A stretch of DNA of 20,259 nucleotides from a virus: positions 1 to 20,259 of the IMG/VR virus record IMGVR_UViG_3300006923_000170; one strand, given 5' to 3'. Positions 7,936 through 13,650 of this stretch are shown here, one piece after another (position 1 is the first letter of the stretch; each line of letters opens with the position of its first letter). A program made the translations under genes and the position numbers. The notes under the pieces were generated by a model. It was not told the DNA's origin, did no database searches, and saw only the letters and a list, made by a program, of their open reading frames with translations.

Positions 7936-8527
7936 CGATGCCCTCCTGCATGTCAACCACATCGCCCTCAAGAGTAGGCAGTGCAGTCGATGGAAGGTCG
8001 TTGTTTTCTTGGTATTCCACCAAGTGCTGCCGCATGACTTGCAGCAAGTCCTTCTCTTCCATCATGTCCAACTGGCGCTCTGCAAGCCCGAGCTTCGTGA
8101 CCTTTCCTGCGAGCTGCATCATCATGTCGTGTATCTTGACTCGCTTTTGACTGCCAGGGTCACAAGCCAAGTAGGTGGCGAATAGATGCTTTGCCCACCC
8201 GTTTACGCCTCCAAAAGGACGCATCATCGCTTCGAACACTTCATTGATATGTGGATCGAAGCTGCCTCCACTCGAAAGCCCTCCAAGAGTTTCGAGTCCT
8301 TCTCTTTCAATTTCCGCTAGCTTTGCATCAAGCCTGTCCTGTTTCCTCTTTTCATTGATCGTTGACCTGCACGCTTTACAAACGTCCCTGTGACCATCTT
8401 CCTTTGCCTCGTCCTTATGGAACTCTTCAAGGCTCTTCCGCATGCCGCAGTGAGTGCAGAACTTCACCCCAGCAGCGTTCGTGACTGCTTCGATGGGATC
8501 TTCGGCAGGAGAGCGTTTCTTTACCAT
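7928..8527 (-). CDS. Zinc-finger phage protein, candidate small terminase subunit
   Basis: A 199-residue protein with ATG at 8527. Residues 24-53 form a CxxC-x22-CxxC zinc-binding module (Cys24, 27, 50, 53) of the type seen near HNH nucleases and in phage packaging proteins. No His-based nuclease motif follows, so it is probably DNA-binding rather than catalytic. The C-terminal 120 residues are helical (WAKHLFATYLACDPGSQKRV, ERQLDMMEEKDLLQVMRQHL). It is directly upstream of the large terminase with an 8-base overlap, so it is the best candidate for the DNA-recognising small subunit. No good Shine-Dalgarno sequence precedes the ATG; a terminator-like hairpin sits there instead, about 10 bases upstream. 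The subunit call is inferred from position. Confidence 0.7.
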   Translation of the reverse strand: MVKKRSPAEDPIEAVTNAAGVKFCTHCGMRKSLEEFHKDEAKEDGHRDVCKACRSTINEKRKQDRLDAKLAEIEREGLETLGGLSSGGSFDPHINEVFEAMMRPFGGVNGWAKHLFATYLACDPGSQKRVKIHDMMMQLAGKVTKLGLAERQLDMMEEKDLLQVMRQHLVEYQENNDLPSTALPTLEGDVVDMQEGIDE

Positions 8528-8536
8528 TTGACTGCA

Positions 8537-8580
8537 TAAAAATAGCGGACGAACCCACTGGCGGCTCGTCCGCTAAAAAT
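8537..8580 (-). terminator. Intrinsic terminator-like hairpin before the terminase genes
   Basis: A perfect 10-bp inverted repeat (TAGCGGACGA at 8543-8552 and TCGTCCGCTA at 8566-8575) with a 13-base loop. On the minus strand it is followed by a run of five T. It ends about 10 bases before the ATG of the zinc-finger gene, so it can stop transcripts from the capsid genes before the terminase genes. An A-run also precedes it on that strand, so it could act in both directions. Partial read-through or antitermination would be needed to express the terminase genes, as there is hardly room for a separate promoter after it. Confidence 0.75.
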
Positions 8581-8605
8581 GCCTTCCTGATGGACTTAGC
8601 CTACA

Positions 8606-9178
8606 TCAGACCCACTCAGGCGCAAGCTCAACATCGACCAAGGCTCCGTCGTCTGCCGGGGAGGCGCTCGCCTCCAAAGTGGTTCCAAGGATCAGGCCGT
8701 GGTCTGTTCCCAAAGTAGCGTCCGCGACCACGCCGCCTGCGGCTGCTTTGATAGCGTCACCAGCGGTCAGGGTCACAGCGGTTGATGCTTGACGCACCTT
8801 GGCCGGTCCTTTCACAATCGCATAAAACAAGTCGTTATCTGCGACGGTCGAAGCACCCAGGGTTGGGTCGACAACCAAGCAGCATCGATCGCCAGAAGAC
8901 GACTTTGCTGCGGCAGTGCCAACACCTGCGTGACCTCCATCGATGTCGATGACAACAATGTCGCCAGCGGCAAGGGTCGATCCGGTCTTGTTGCGAAGGA
9001 TGCGAGCGATCACTCGTCGTCCAACAACCCGCTTTGACATGTTCGATGCGTCAGCAACGTCAGTCGTCACGGGGAACGTGTACTCTCGACCGTCCAGTGC
9101 GGTGTTGATGTCCACGTTGTCGTCGTTCTGACCTGGGATGGTCTCACCCAACCCGAAGTCTGCAATACTGTCTAACAT
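8606..9178 (-). CDS. Candidate capsid decoration or head-stabilising protein
   Basis: A 190-residue protein with ATG at 9178 and an AAGGA site 9 bases upstream, lying in the loop of a small hairpin. It is acidic and rich in Ala, Gly, Val and Asp. Alternating short strands recur, such as TLAAGDIVVIDIDGG (about 68-82), TLTAGDAIKAAAGG (about 140-153) and LVDVELAPEWV at the end. This beta-rich layout with 'AAGD' and 'TAGDAI' turns resembles DUF2190-like and other small phage head proteins. It lies immediately after the major capsid gene, the usual place for a decoration protein. No domain is certain, and a head-completion protein is the main alternative. Confidence 0.68.
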   Translation of the reverse strand: MLDSIADFGLGETIPGQNDDNVDINTALDGREYTFPVTTDVADASNMSKRVVGRRVIARILRNKTGSTLAAGDIVVIDIDGGHAGVGTAAAKSSSGDRCCLVVDPTLGASTVADNDLFYAIVKGPAKVRQASTAVTLTAGDAIKAAAGGVVADATLGTDHGLILGTTLEASASPADDGALVDVELAPEWV

Positions 9179-9182
9179 TATT

Positions 9183-9198
9183 GAAGTTCCTTAACTTC
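9183..9198 (-). promoter_or_regulatory. Hairpin presenting the Shine-Dalgarno sequence of the decoration gene
   Basis: On the minus strand the leader reads GAAGTT-AAGG-AACTTC, a 6-bp inverted repeat with the Shine-Dalgarno sequence AAGGA at its loop. If the top pair is open, the loop is six bases ending in GGA. A GGA in a hairpin loop over a ribosome site is the classic target type of CsrA/RsmA proteins, and a CsrA-like gene is present at 19428-19670. The hairpin is visible; its regulation by that protein is a guess. Confidence 0.4.
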
Positions 9199-9212
9199 TA
9201 GGGTTATGGGGG

Positions 9213-10373
9213 CTACGAGGTATGCTCGCTGTTTGGCTTCCAGACAACAAAGTTGCGAGGCGACTTGTACTTGATGTTACTCAAGGTCGACACAACAGCA
9301 TTCATCGACTGGGTGTTGATGTCGTATTGCGCTCCACCCTCATCCTCGAAGAGGTTGTCCGTGAGGGAGAGAAGCTCAATGCAGTCCAGATTGATGCCGA
9401 AGGCATAGCCAGAAGGAACAGCGTTCTCAAAGCTGAGTTCAATTCCGTCGAACTTGAACACATTGCGGAATCCGAGAGAGACCAAGCTGTCTGGAGACTG
9501 CTTAACCTCGATCGTCTGCCGACCATCGTTGTGGTCTTTCAACTGAATGAACAGTGAGCGATCCATGAACACGTTCGTAATCTGACCATCGATTGTCGAG
9601 TTACGCTGGGCATGAGTCACGCCATAGCGAATCGCCTTTTCGAGGTCAGCGCCGGGGTTGCTTCCGTTGCCAAACGCAGTGCTGTCACGCTGGACAATCA
9701 GTGGCGACCAGAAGTCGAACTGGCTGTCCTGGGTGCCTTCCGGCCACGGAAGAGCCGAATCGTGCTGCGATCCGCCGTAGCTGCCAAGTGCGCAGTTCAG
9801 GTTGGCATAAGTTGCCGATGGCATGAAAACCTTATCGGCAGTGTTGTGGTTTCGCGCGCCACTGCCGTCGTTGTTCATGGTCTGACCAGCGGTTCGGCTC
9901 AATGTCTTGAAGCCGTGCCAGAACATGAGCTGCTCTGGGTCTTCGCCATCAACATAGAACTGAGGGCCAAGTTCGTGCATCAAAGACTCTTTAAGGCGCT
10001 CTGCGAACCCGTCGAGGACTCTAATGATGGCAGCTTCGCCCTTATTTTTTTCCATCTCACGGCGCTTAATACTGTCCGTGACTTCATATCCGCGCCAGTC
10101 GATTGCTGCCGTCTTGAATTGAGCGCTGGGAGTGAACGATCTTGAGTTCTCTCCGGTAGCGCCTGCAATTTTGTGCAGCTTATACCGAACCGGCCACTGG
10201 ATGCCTTCGCCTCCATGACCAGTGCTGATTCTGCCAGCCGACTCCATGAGAGCCATAATCTGGTAGTTTTTCTTGACGGCGCTTTCAACTTCACGAAGAA
10301 GTTTAGGCATCGTTGTGTGAAGGCTTCGAGCCCATGCGAACCGATCGAAGTTCTGAAATCCACTTTGCGGCAT
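9213..10373 (-). CDS. Major capsid protein candidate
   Basis: A 386-residue protein with ATG at 10373 and an ideal AAGGAGG site 7 bases upstream, consistent with high expression. Residues 1-60 are helical (RSLHTTMPKLLREVESAVKK), followed by a Gly-rich turn (STGHGGEGIQWPVRY) and a mixed alpha/beta body. The C-terminal part (about 265-386) contains strands such as VFMDRSLFIQLKD and FKFDGIELSFE and ends NFVVWKPN. The size, the long helix early in the chain and the position directly after a scaffold-like gene suggest an HK97-fold major capsid protein. The lack of a visible protease next to it, with a separate scaffold, points to a P22-like rather than HK97-like maturation. The assignment is by pattern and context. 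Confidence 0.78.
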   Translation of the reverse strand: MPQSGFQNFDRFAWARSLHTTMPKLLREVESAVKKNYQIMALMESAGRISTGHGGEGIQWPVRYKLHKIAGATGENSRSFTPSAQFKTAAIDWRGYEVTDSIKRREMEKNKGEAAIIRVLDGFAERLKESLMHELGPQFYVDGEDPEQLMFWHGFKTLSRTAGQTMNNDGSGARNHNTADKVFMPSATYANLNCALGSYGGSQHDSALPWPEGTQDSQFDFWSPLIVQRDSTAFGNGSNPGADLEKAIRYGVTHAQRNSTIDGQITNVFMDRSLFIQLKDHNDGRQTIEVKQSPDSLVSLGFRNVFKFDGIELSFENAVPSGYAFGINLDCIELLSLTDNLFEDEGGAQYDINTQSMNAVVSTLSNIKYKSPRNFVVWKPNSEHTS

Positions 10374-10400
10374 CGAATCGCCTCCTTACGTTGTGGACGG

Positions 10401-10434
10401 TTAAAAATTACTCGCCGAGTTTCATCGCGGCGAG
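10401..10434 (-). terminator. Intrinsic terminator-like hairpin at the end of the scaffold gene
   Basis: CTCGCCG (10411-10417) pairs with CGGCGAG (10428-10434) around a 10-base loop. On the minus strand the stem runs into GTAATTTTTAA, giving a five-T tract right after the stem. The stem includes the last codons of the scaffold gene and the stop codon TAA sits between stem and T-run. Only about 27 bases separate the T-run from the major capsid start and they hold its Shine-Dalgarno site, so the hairpin probably attenuates or protects transcripts rather than ending the operon. Confidence 0.6.
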
Positions 10435-11481
10435 TGTTTCCTCTCCAAATGACATCTGGCTGCGACCCGTTGGATCGCCACCGCTTTCAGCAGACACTCC
10501 GTTGAAACTCGTTTGCCTGCTGCGAGCTGTATTGGTTCGGCCCCGCATCGCGCTTCTCTGGTTTGCAGCGATGTCAGTTGCCGTCTGGTGCGAGGGATTT
10601 GCAGAGGTGAGTCTTCCACTCTGTCCAACACCCATCGCCATTTGTGCGTATCGAATCTGACTTGAGACGGAACTCACTCCGTCAGCAGCAACATTCTTCA
10701 TGTGCTGAACGAACTGCTCGCCTTCGTTTGAGTAGACAAACTCGCCGCGAAGGTTTTGCATGTATTGGCCTGTTGCTGGGTCTTTTGTGTAGAGCCAGTT
10801 GGCGTTTTCATTCACGAAGCTATCGATAGATGCAGACTCTTGTGCTTGAGTTTGTTTCTGCTCGTAGCTTTTTTCGAACCTCTCTTGGATCATCGACTCC
10901 ACGCGCTGATCGATTGCAGCCGAGAATGCTCGCGGGTCTTGCAGGACTTCCTGCCACTTACGAAGGTTCTTATCGATTCCAAGTATCTGCTCTCGGGTGT
11001 CGTCATCAACGTGGTCTGCGATGATGCGATTGCCTTCGTCGTCGACCTCGATGTACTGGCTTGCCCACGAAGGGTCTTTCCAGTCGTCGGCGATTTGCGA
11101 AAGAGGGTCTTTTGCAGTCGGCTGCTCAGGCGCAGCGTTACTTGCAGGCTGATGTGTCTCGCGAGATCTGAGCTGATCTTGGTAGAATTGTATTTGGTCG
11201 GCGTACTGCTGGACTTGGCTATCTCGCTGACGATTTGACTCAACAAGAGCTTCTACTGCATTGTCGACATCATCAAATGTCTGAAAACCCGCCCGCTGAA
11301 GAGTCTGCTGCCACGCAGATGTGGTTTCGGTGGCCTCCGTGCCACCGTCACCCTCTTGCAGGGATGGCAACGGGGGCGAGCCATCGCCTGCTTGTGCTTG
11401 AGTTTCGCCCTGAGCGTCCAGCTCTTCGCTTGCAGGTTCCAGGGCTTCTTGCTGGTCTGCGCTCAGGTCGTCTTGGGTCAT
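10408..11481 (-). CDS. Capsid scaffold-like protein
   Basis: A 357-residue, acidic, Gln/Glu-rich, low-complexity protein. The ATG at 11481 has a weak GGAA site 8 bases upstream; the longer reading from a TTG at 11547 is less likely. Residues 1-60 are disordered and acidic. About 80-125 are helical with heptad-like Gln/Asp repeats (VESNRQRDSQVQQYADQIQFYQDQL). About 205-240 form another charged helix (EERFEKSYEQKQTQAQES type). The C-terminal part has a basic, Ser/Asn-rich tail. This elongated helical composition next to the major capsid gene is typical of scaffold proteins, which bind capsid subunits during assembly and leave afterwards. It is the first gene of the minus-strand head operon, next to the divergent control region. 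Confidence 0.75.
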   Translation of the reverse strand: MTQDDLSADQQEALEPASEELDAQGETQAQAGDGSPPLPSLQEGDGGTEATETTSAWQQTLQRAGFQTFDDVDNAVEALVESNRQRDSQVQQYADQIQFYQDQLRSRETHQPASNAAPEQPTAKDPLSQIADDWKDPSWASQYIEVDDEGNRIIADHVDDDTREQILGIDKNLRKWQEVLQDPRAFSAAIDQRVESMIQERFEKSYEQKQTQAQESASIDSFVNENANWLYTKDPATGQYMQNLRGEFVYSNEGEQFVQHMKNVAADGVSSVSSQIRYAQMAMGVGQSGRLTSANPSHQTATDIAANQRSAMRGRTNTARSRQTSFNGVSAESGGDPTGRSQMSFGEETLAAMKLGE

Positions 11482-11614
11482 TTTGTCGTTCCGTGAGTTT
11501 GGGAAAGCCCCTCGGCTGCACGAATGGTGCATTTGAAAAGCTTTCAATCAAACTCATCTGGCGCGATCGGCCAGCATTGCACGGAAATACACAGTAACGG
11601 GGAGAAGTTTTTTG
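11482..11614. promoter_or_regulatory. Divergent intergenic control region with three dyads
   Basis: 133 bases separate the leftward head operon from the rightward three-gene island, so both must start here or read in from upstream. Three inverted repeats lie close together: TGCAC-5-GTGCA (11517-11531), TTGAAA-3-TTTCAA (11533-11547) and CTGGC-7-GCCAG (11558-11574). They are candidate operator sites, for example for the HTH protein encoded next to them. No convincing -35/-10 pair of the sigma-70 type was found by eye on either strand, so the promoters may depend on a phage or alternative factor. Confidence 0.45.
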
Positions 11615-11851
11615 ATGACGAAAGACCTTCCGCCTGAGCTGATGGCGCTTATGCCGCTAACAGATCTCAGGACGGAGCTTAGGAAACGAGGCATCATCGA
11701 CGTGCCTCGGAGTACGGTTCGCAACTGGTATCTATTTGGTGTCTCTACTCCAGGGGGAAGAGTGAAGCTAAAGACACGAAGAGTTGGCAATCGAAGGATG
11801 TCCTCGGTCAAATGGACACTCGAATTTCTGGAACAGCAAGGATCAACCTAA
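11615..11851 (+). CDS. Small HTH DNA-binding protein, DUF1580-like
   Basis: A 78-residue protein. The ATG at 11615 (second codon of a TTG-ATG pair) has a GGGGAGAAG site 7 bases upstream. Residues about 17-40 (LRTELRKRGIIDVPRSTVRNW) form a helix-turn-helix of the MerR/excisionase type. The following part (GVSTPGGRVKLKTRRVGNRRMSSVKWTLEFL) is the wing and a second helix. The pattern 'STV..W...G...GR.VKL...RVG..R..S' is that of planctomycete DUF1580-type proteins. It is the first gene of the plus-strand island and faces a dyad-rich intergenic region, so it may regulate the divergent promoters or act as an excisionase. The function is inferred. Confidence 0.75.
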   Translation: MTKDLPPELMALMPLTDLRTELRKRGIIDVPRSTVRNWYLFGVSTPGGRVKLKTRRVGNRRMSSVKWTLEFLEQQGST

Positions 11852-11869
11852 CTCGCAAGGAGAGCGACG

Positions 11870-12565
11870 ATGAGTAGAGTGCTAGTAATACCAGACACGC
11901 ATTGCCCAGCAATGCTGCCGGAATTTCCAGAGTGGCTAGAGGAGATCTACCATCAATGGCAGTGCGAGAGAGTGGTTCACATCGGGGATCTCGTTGACAA
12001 CGTGGCCCTTAATTTCCACAAAAAACACCACTCGCTCAAAGACCCACTGGTCGAGCGAGAGAAAGCGCTCAAGCAGGTTGCCAGTCTCGTCAAGGCATTT
12101 CCGAAGGCTGACTGGTTGCTTGGCAACCACGATGTGCTGCCGTGGAGGTGGTGCGACGAAGTAGGGATTCCCCATCAGTACATGCAGCGTCCAGCGGCGA
12201 TCTGGAAAACCAAAGGATGGAAAGCACACCCTCGATATACCAGCTTGGTCATTGACGGAGTGATTTATCGGCACGGCGACATGGGGAAAGGTGGTCGTAT
12301 GCCCGCGACCACCAATGCCGTTGCAGAGGGAACGTCTGTCGTGCAAGGACACCACCATACTGCTGCGGGTGTTGAATATATTTCCAACTCTCGCGGCAGA
12401 CTGTTCGGGTTGCAGGTTGGCACAGGGATTGACGTTGACTCGCTGCACTTTGAGTATGGCAGACGCTTTGGGCCGAATCGCTGCGTCCTCGGCTGTGGCA
12501 TCGTCATCGACGGACACACGGCTATGTTTGAGCCGATGCCCATCAAGAAGAGGAAGTCGCGATGA
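11870..12565 (+). CDS. Calcineurin-like metallophosphoesterase
   Basis: A 231-residue protein; the ATG at 11870 follows an AAGGAGAG site. All metal-binding motifs of the calcineurin-like superfamily are present in order: DTH at 9-11, GDLVDN at 39-44, GNHD at 85-88, HGD at 135-137 and GHHH at 160-163. These bind two metal ions and hydrolyse phosphoester bonds in nucleotides, nucleic acid ends or proteins; which substrate is used here cannot be told. The size matches phage-type members. There is no signal peptide, so it acts in the cytoplasm. It overlaps the next gene by ATGA and is co-transcribed with the HTH gene. Phage members are often thought to act in DNA processing or against host defence, but that is an inference. 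Confidence 0.92.
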   Translation: MSRVLVIPDTHCPAMLPEFPEWLEEIYHQWQCERVVHIGDLVDNVALNFHKKHHSLKDPLVEREKALKQVASLVKAFPKADWLLGNHDVLPWRWCDEVGIPHQYMQRPAAIWKTKGWKAHPRYTSLVIDGVIYRHGDMGKGGRMPATTNAVAEGTSVVQGHHHTAAGVEYISNSRGRLFGLQVGTGIDVDSLHFEYGRRFGPNRCVLGCGIVIDGHTAMFEPMPIKKRKSR

Positions 12566-12849
12566 AAAGCGAGATACGCAACGTCAAGCTCGATGGCAAG
12601 GCATGGCGAATCCAATTCATCACCAAGAAGAATTGCCCGAGCGACAGGTGGGGAGACTGCAATGATAAGACGCAAACTATGCGAGTGAGGGTAGATCTCA
12701 GCGACCAAAACACACTCGACACCTTCTTGCACGAGATGCTGCACGCTGCGTCCTACCAGTTATTCAGCGAGGACTGGGTATCCGAGACAGCAACCGAAAT
12801 GACCAGGGCCTTGCTTGCGTCAGGAAGGATCAAGGTCGTGCGAGATTAG
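12562..12849 (+). CDS. Small HExxH metallopeptidase-like protein
   Basis: A 95-residue protein whose ATG overlaps the phosphoesterase stop (ATGA). It has a gluzincin/SprT-like core: HEMLHA at 57-62 (His57, Glu58, His61) and an acidic helix SETATEMTRALL, in which Glu75 may be the third metal ligand. The N-terminal half has short strands and a CPSDRWGDC segment. Such very small 'HExxH' proteins occur in phages and mobile elements and are related to SprT/ImmA-type peptidases; their substrates are mostly unknown. Its end overlaps the convergent minus-strand gene by 4 bases. Being next to an HTH protein suggests a possible repressor-cleaving pair like ImmA/ImmR, but the length is short and this is speculative. 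Confidence 0.8.
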   Translation: MKSEIRNVKLDGKAWRIQFITKKNCPSDRWGDCNDKTQTMRVRVDLSDQNTLDTFLHEMLHAASYQLFSEDWVSETATEMTRALLASGRIKVVRD

Positions 12850-13133
12850 CGAGGGTGCTTTCGGCTCAGCCTGTGACCTCGCCTCTTGCCGTCTAGATAC
12901 TTAGCGAGTCGTCGCTGTTGGTATGTCCTGGGGTAGAGGCACATTTGCCCTCCAAAGTCCTTCGCCGGTCGGTGGTCGCTAACCCGTATCTTGATCGTCC
13001 TTTTTCCCTTGGTCGCGTACACATATCGACTGAGACTCCGGTTGGACCGGCTGTGGGTAACAGACCAGTCCCGTTCGTGCAAAGTACTGACAACCGAACG
13101 AACAACGCGAGCAATCGCTTTCGCTTCGGACAT
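12846..13133 (-). CDS. Small basic protein of unknown function
   Basis: A 95-residue, strongly basic protein with ATG at 13133. It has a helical start (AKAIARVVRSVVSTLHERDW), a beta-like core (SRYVYATKGKRTIKIRVSDHRPAKDF) and a basic tail. The 'IKIRVSDH' pattern with aromatic and basic surroundings is seen in small phage and plasmid proteins that I cannot name. No clear Shine-Dalgarno site precedes the ATG. The start lies inside the out-of-frame end of the KGD-type gene, so translation is probably coupled to that gene. The 3' end overlaps the plus-strand peptidase gene by 4 bases (convergent). Confidence 0.65.
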   Translation of the reverse strand: MSEAKAIARVVRSVVSTLHERDWSVTHSRSNRSLSRYVYATKGKRTIKIRVSDHRPAKDFGGQMCLYPRTYQQRRLAKYLDGKRRGHRLSRKHPR

Positions 13134-13209
13134 TCCATTTGATCTCGTCGTAGTTGGTGTAATACCGCTCCCTGTTCACCGGGCGCGGAGAATCGCCTTT
13201 CCCGGCCAT
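12979..13209 (-). CDS. KGD-type small conserved protein with out-of-frame extension
   Basis: The N-terminus MAGKGDSPRPVNRERYYTNY and the following DEIKWN match a small conserved phage/bacterial protein type ('KGDKPRPV...Y..NYD.I.W') that usually ends soon after this point. The ATG at 13209 overlaps the previous stop (TAATG) and has a GGGAGGA site about 6 bases upstream, so the start is well supported. Here the frame stays open for about 50 more codons (76 residues in all), which overlap the next gene in a different frame. The extension is Cys/Gln-rich and looks like a shadow of the overlapping gene. The function of the family is unknown. Confidence 0.6.
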   Translation of the reverse strand: MAGKGDSPRPVNRERYYTNYDEIKWNVRSESDCSRCSFGCQYFARTGLVCYPQPVQPESQSICVRDQGKKDDQDTG

Positions 13210-13304
13210 TACAAGTCCTCCCTAAGCGGGGAGCGGGAAATCAAGAGGACCAGCAGGCTGGCTGACAAGGCAAGAAAACCGACTAGGCAGAGGGCGCTAC
13301 TCAT
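13209..13304 (-). CDS. 31-residue membrane peptide
   Basis: A small gene coding for 31 residues. The ATG at 13304 overlaps the previous stop (ATGA) and the TAA at 13209 overlaps the next start (TAATG), so it fills the gap exactly. An AGGGAG site lies 8 bases upstream. Residues about 5-24 (LCLVGFLALSASLLVLLIS) are a single membrane helix, followed by a polar end (RSPLREDL). The exact fit between two coupled junctions and the clear membrane helix support it as real. Its role is unknown; small single-span phage peptides can regulate membrane proteins. Confidence 0.6.
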   Translation of the reverse strand: MSSALCLVGFLALSASLLVLLISRSPLREDL

Positions 13305-13321
13305 TTCAATTTCTCCCTTGC
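13301..13321 (-). promoter_or_regulatory. Coupling cassette copy 3 (AREKLK-stop / membrane peptide start)
   Basis: The third copy of the 21-base unit. It encodes AREKLK-stop and starts the 31-residue membrane peptide through ATGA. The ribosome site is GGGAGA instead of GGGAGG, so initiation may be somewhat weaker. Confidence 0.65.
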
Positions 13322-13633
13322 ATTCATTACGTCAGTCCAGTCGCCAGCGCCGCCAATTTCATTAAACGCATCCACCGCATCGAGCAGGTCTTGCACGAGT
13401 TCATCTCGCGTCTTGGGGTTGCTTGTCTTGATGCGTATGTAATCGCCGTCAGGTAGTTCACTACACCGATACACAAATATCGGAGTTCCATTGACGTGGT
13501 AGCCTTCGCACTTTCCCCAGTGCATATTCGATTCTCGCATGACAGGTCCGTGCCATAACTCATTCGTCGCATGATCCAAAAACATCGCGGGACTGTCGTA
13601 AGTCGTATCGTCGAAGAACTTTCGCTCACTCAT
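13301..13633 (-). CDS. Array gene 3: unique N-terminus plus shared C-terminal module
   Basis: A 110-residue protein. The ATG at 13633 overlaps the previous stop (ATGA) with a GGAGG site 7 bases upstream; the in-frame start at 13672 is rejected. Residues 1-70 are unique, with His, Trp and Cys residues (HATNELWHG, NMHWGKCEGYHVNG) and beta-like strands. Residues 75-110 (starting TRDELVQDLLD) match the last 36 residues of the next gene in the array at 18 of 36 positions and share the pattern V-M-x-A-R-E-x-L-K at the end. The nucleotide sequence of that end also carries the coupling signal for the 31-residue gene. The function is unknown. Confidence 0.75.
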   Translation of the reverse strand: MSERKFFDDTTYDSPAMFLDHATNELWHGPVMRESNMHWGKCEGYHVNGTPIFVYRCSELPDGDYIRIKTSNPKTRDELVQDLLDAVDAFNEIGGAGDWTDVMNAREKLK

Positions 13634-13650
13634 TTCAATTCCTCCCTTGC
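13630..13650 (-). promoter_or_regulatory. Coupling cassette copy 2 (AREELK-stop / next start)
   Basis: The same 21-base unit at the next junction: AREELK-stop overlapping ATGA, with GGAGG ending 7 bases before the ATG. It differs from copy 3 at one base (G/A at the tenth position). Reuse at successive junctions suggests duplication of the module together with its coupling signal. Confidence 0.7.

Noticed and set aside
7928-8527. HNH endonuclease assignment for the four-cysteine protein
   Set aside because: The CxxC pairs are present but no His-Asn-His catalytic motif follows.
9612-10145. Plus-strand frame of 177 codons antisense to the capsid gene
   Set aside because: It is fully inside the antisense of a well-supported gene and has no coding signs of its own.
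12849-12882. Inverted repeat GCGAGG ... CCTCGC between convergent genes, as a terminator
   Set aside because: The loop is 22 bases and no T-run follows on either strand, so it is not a convincing intrinsic terminator.
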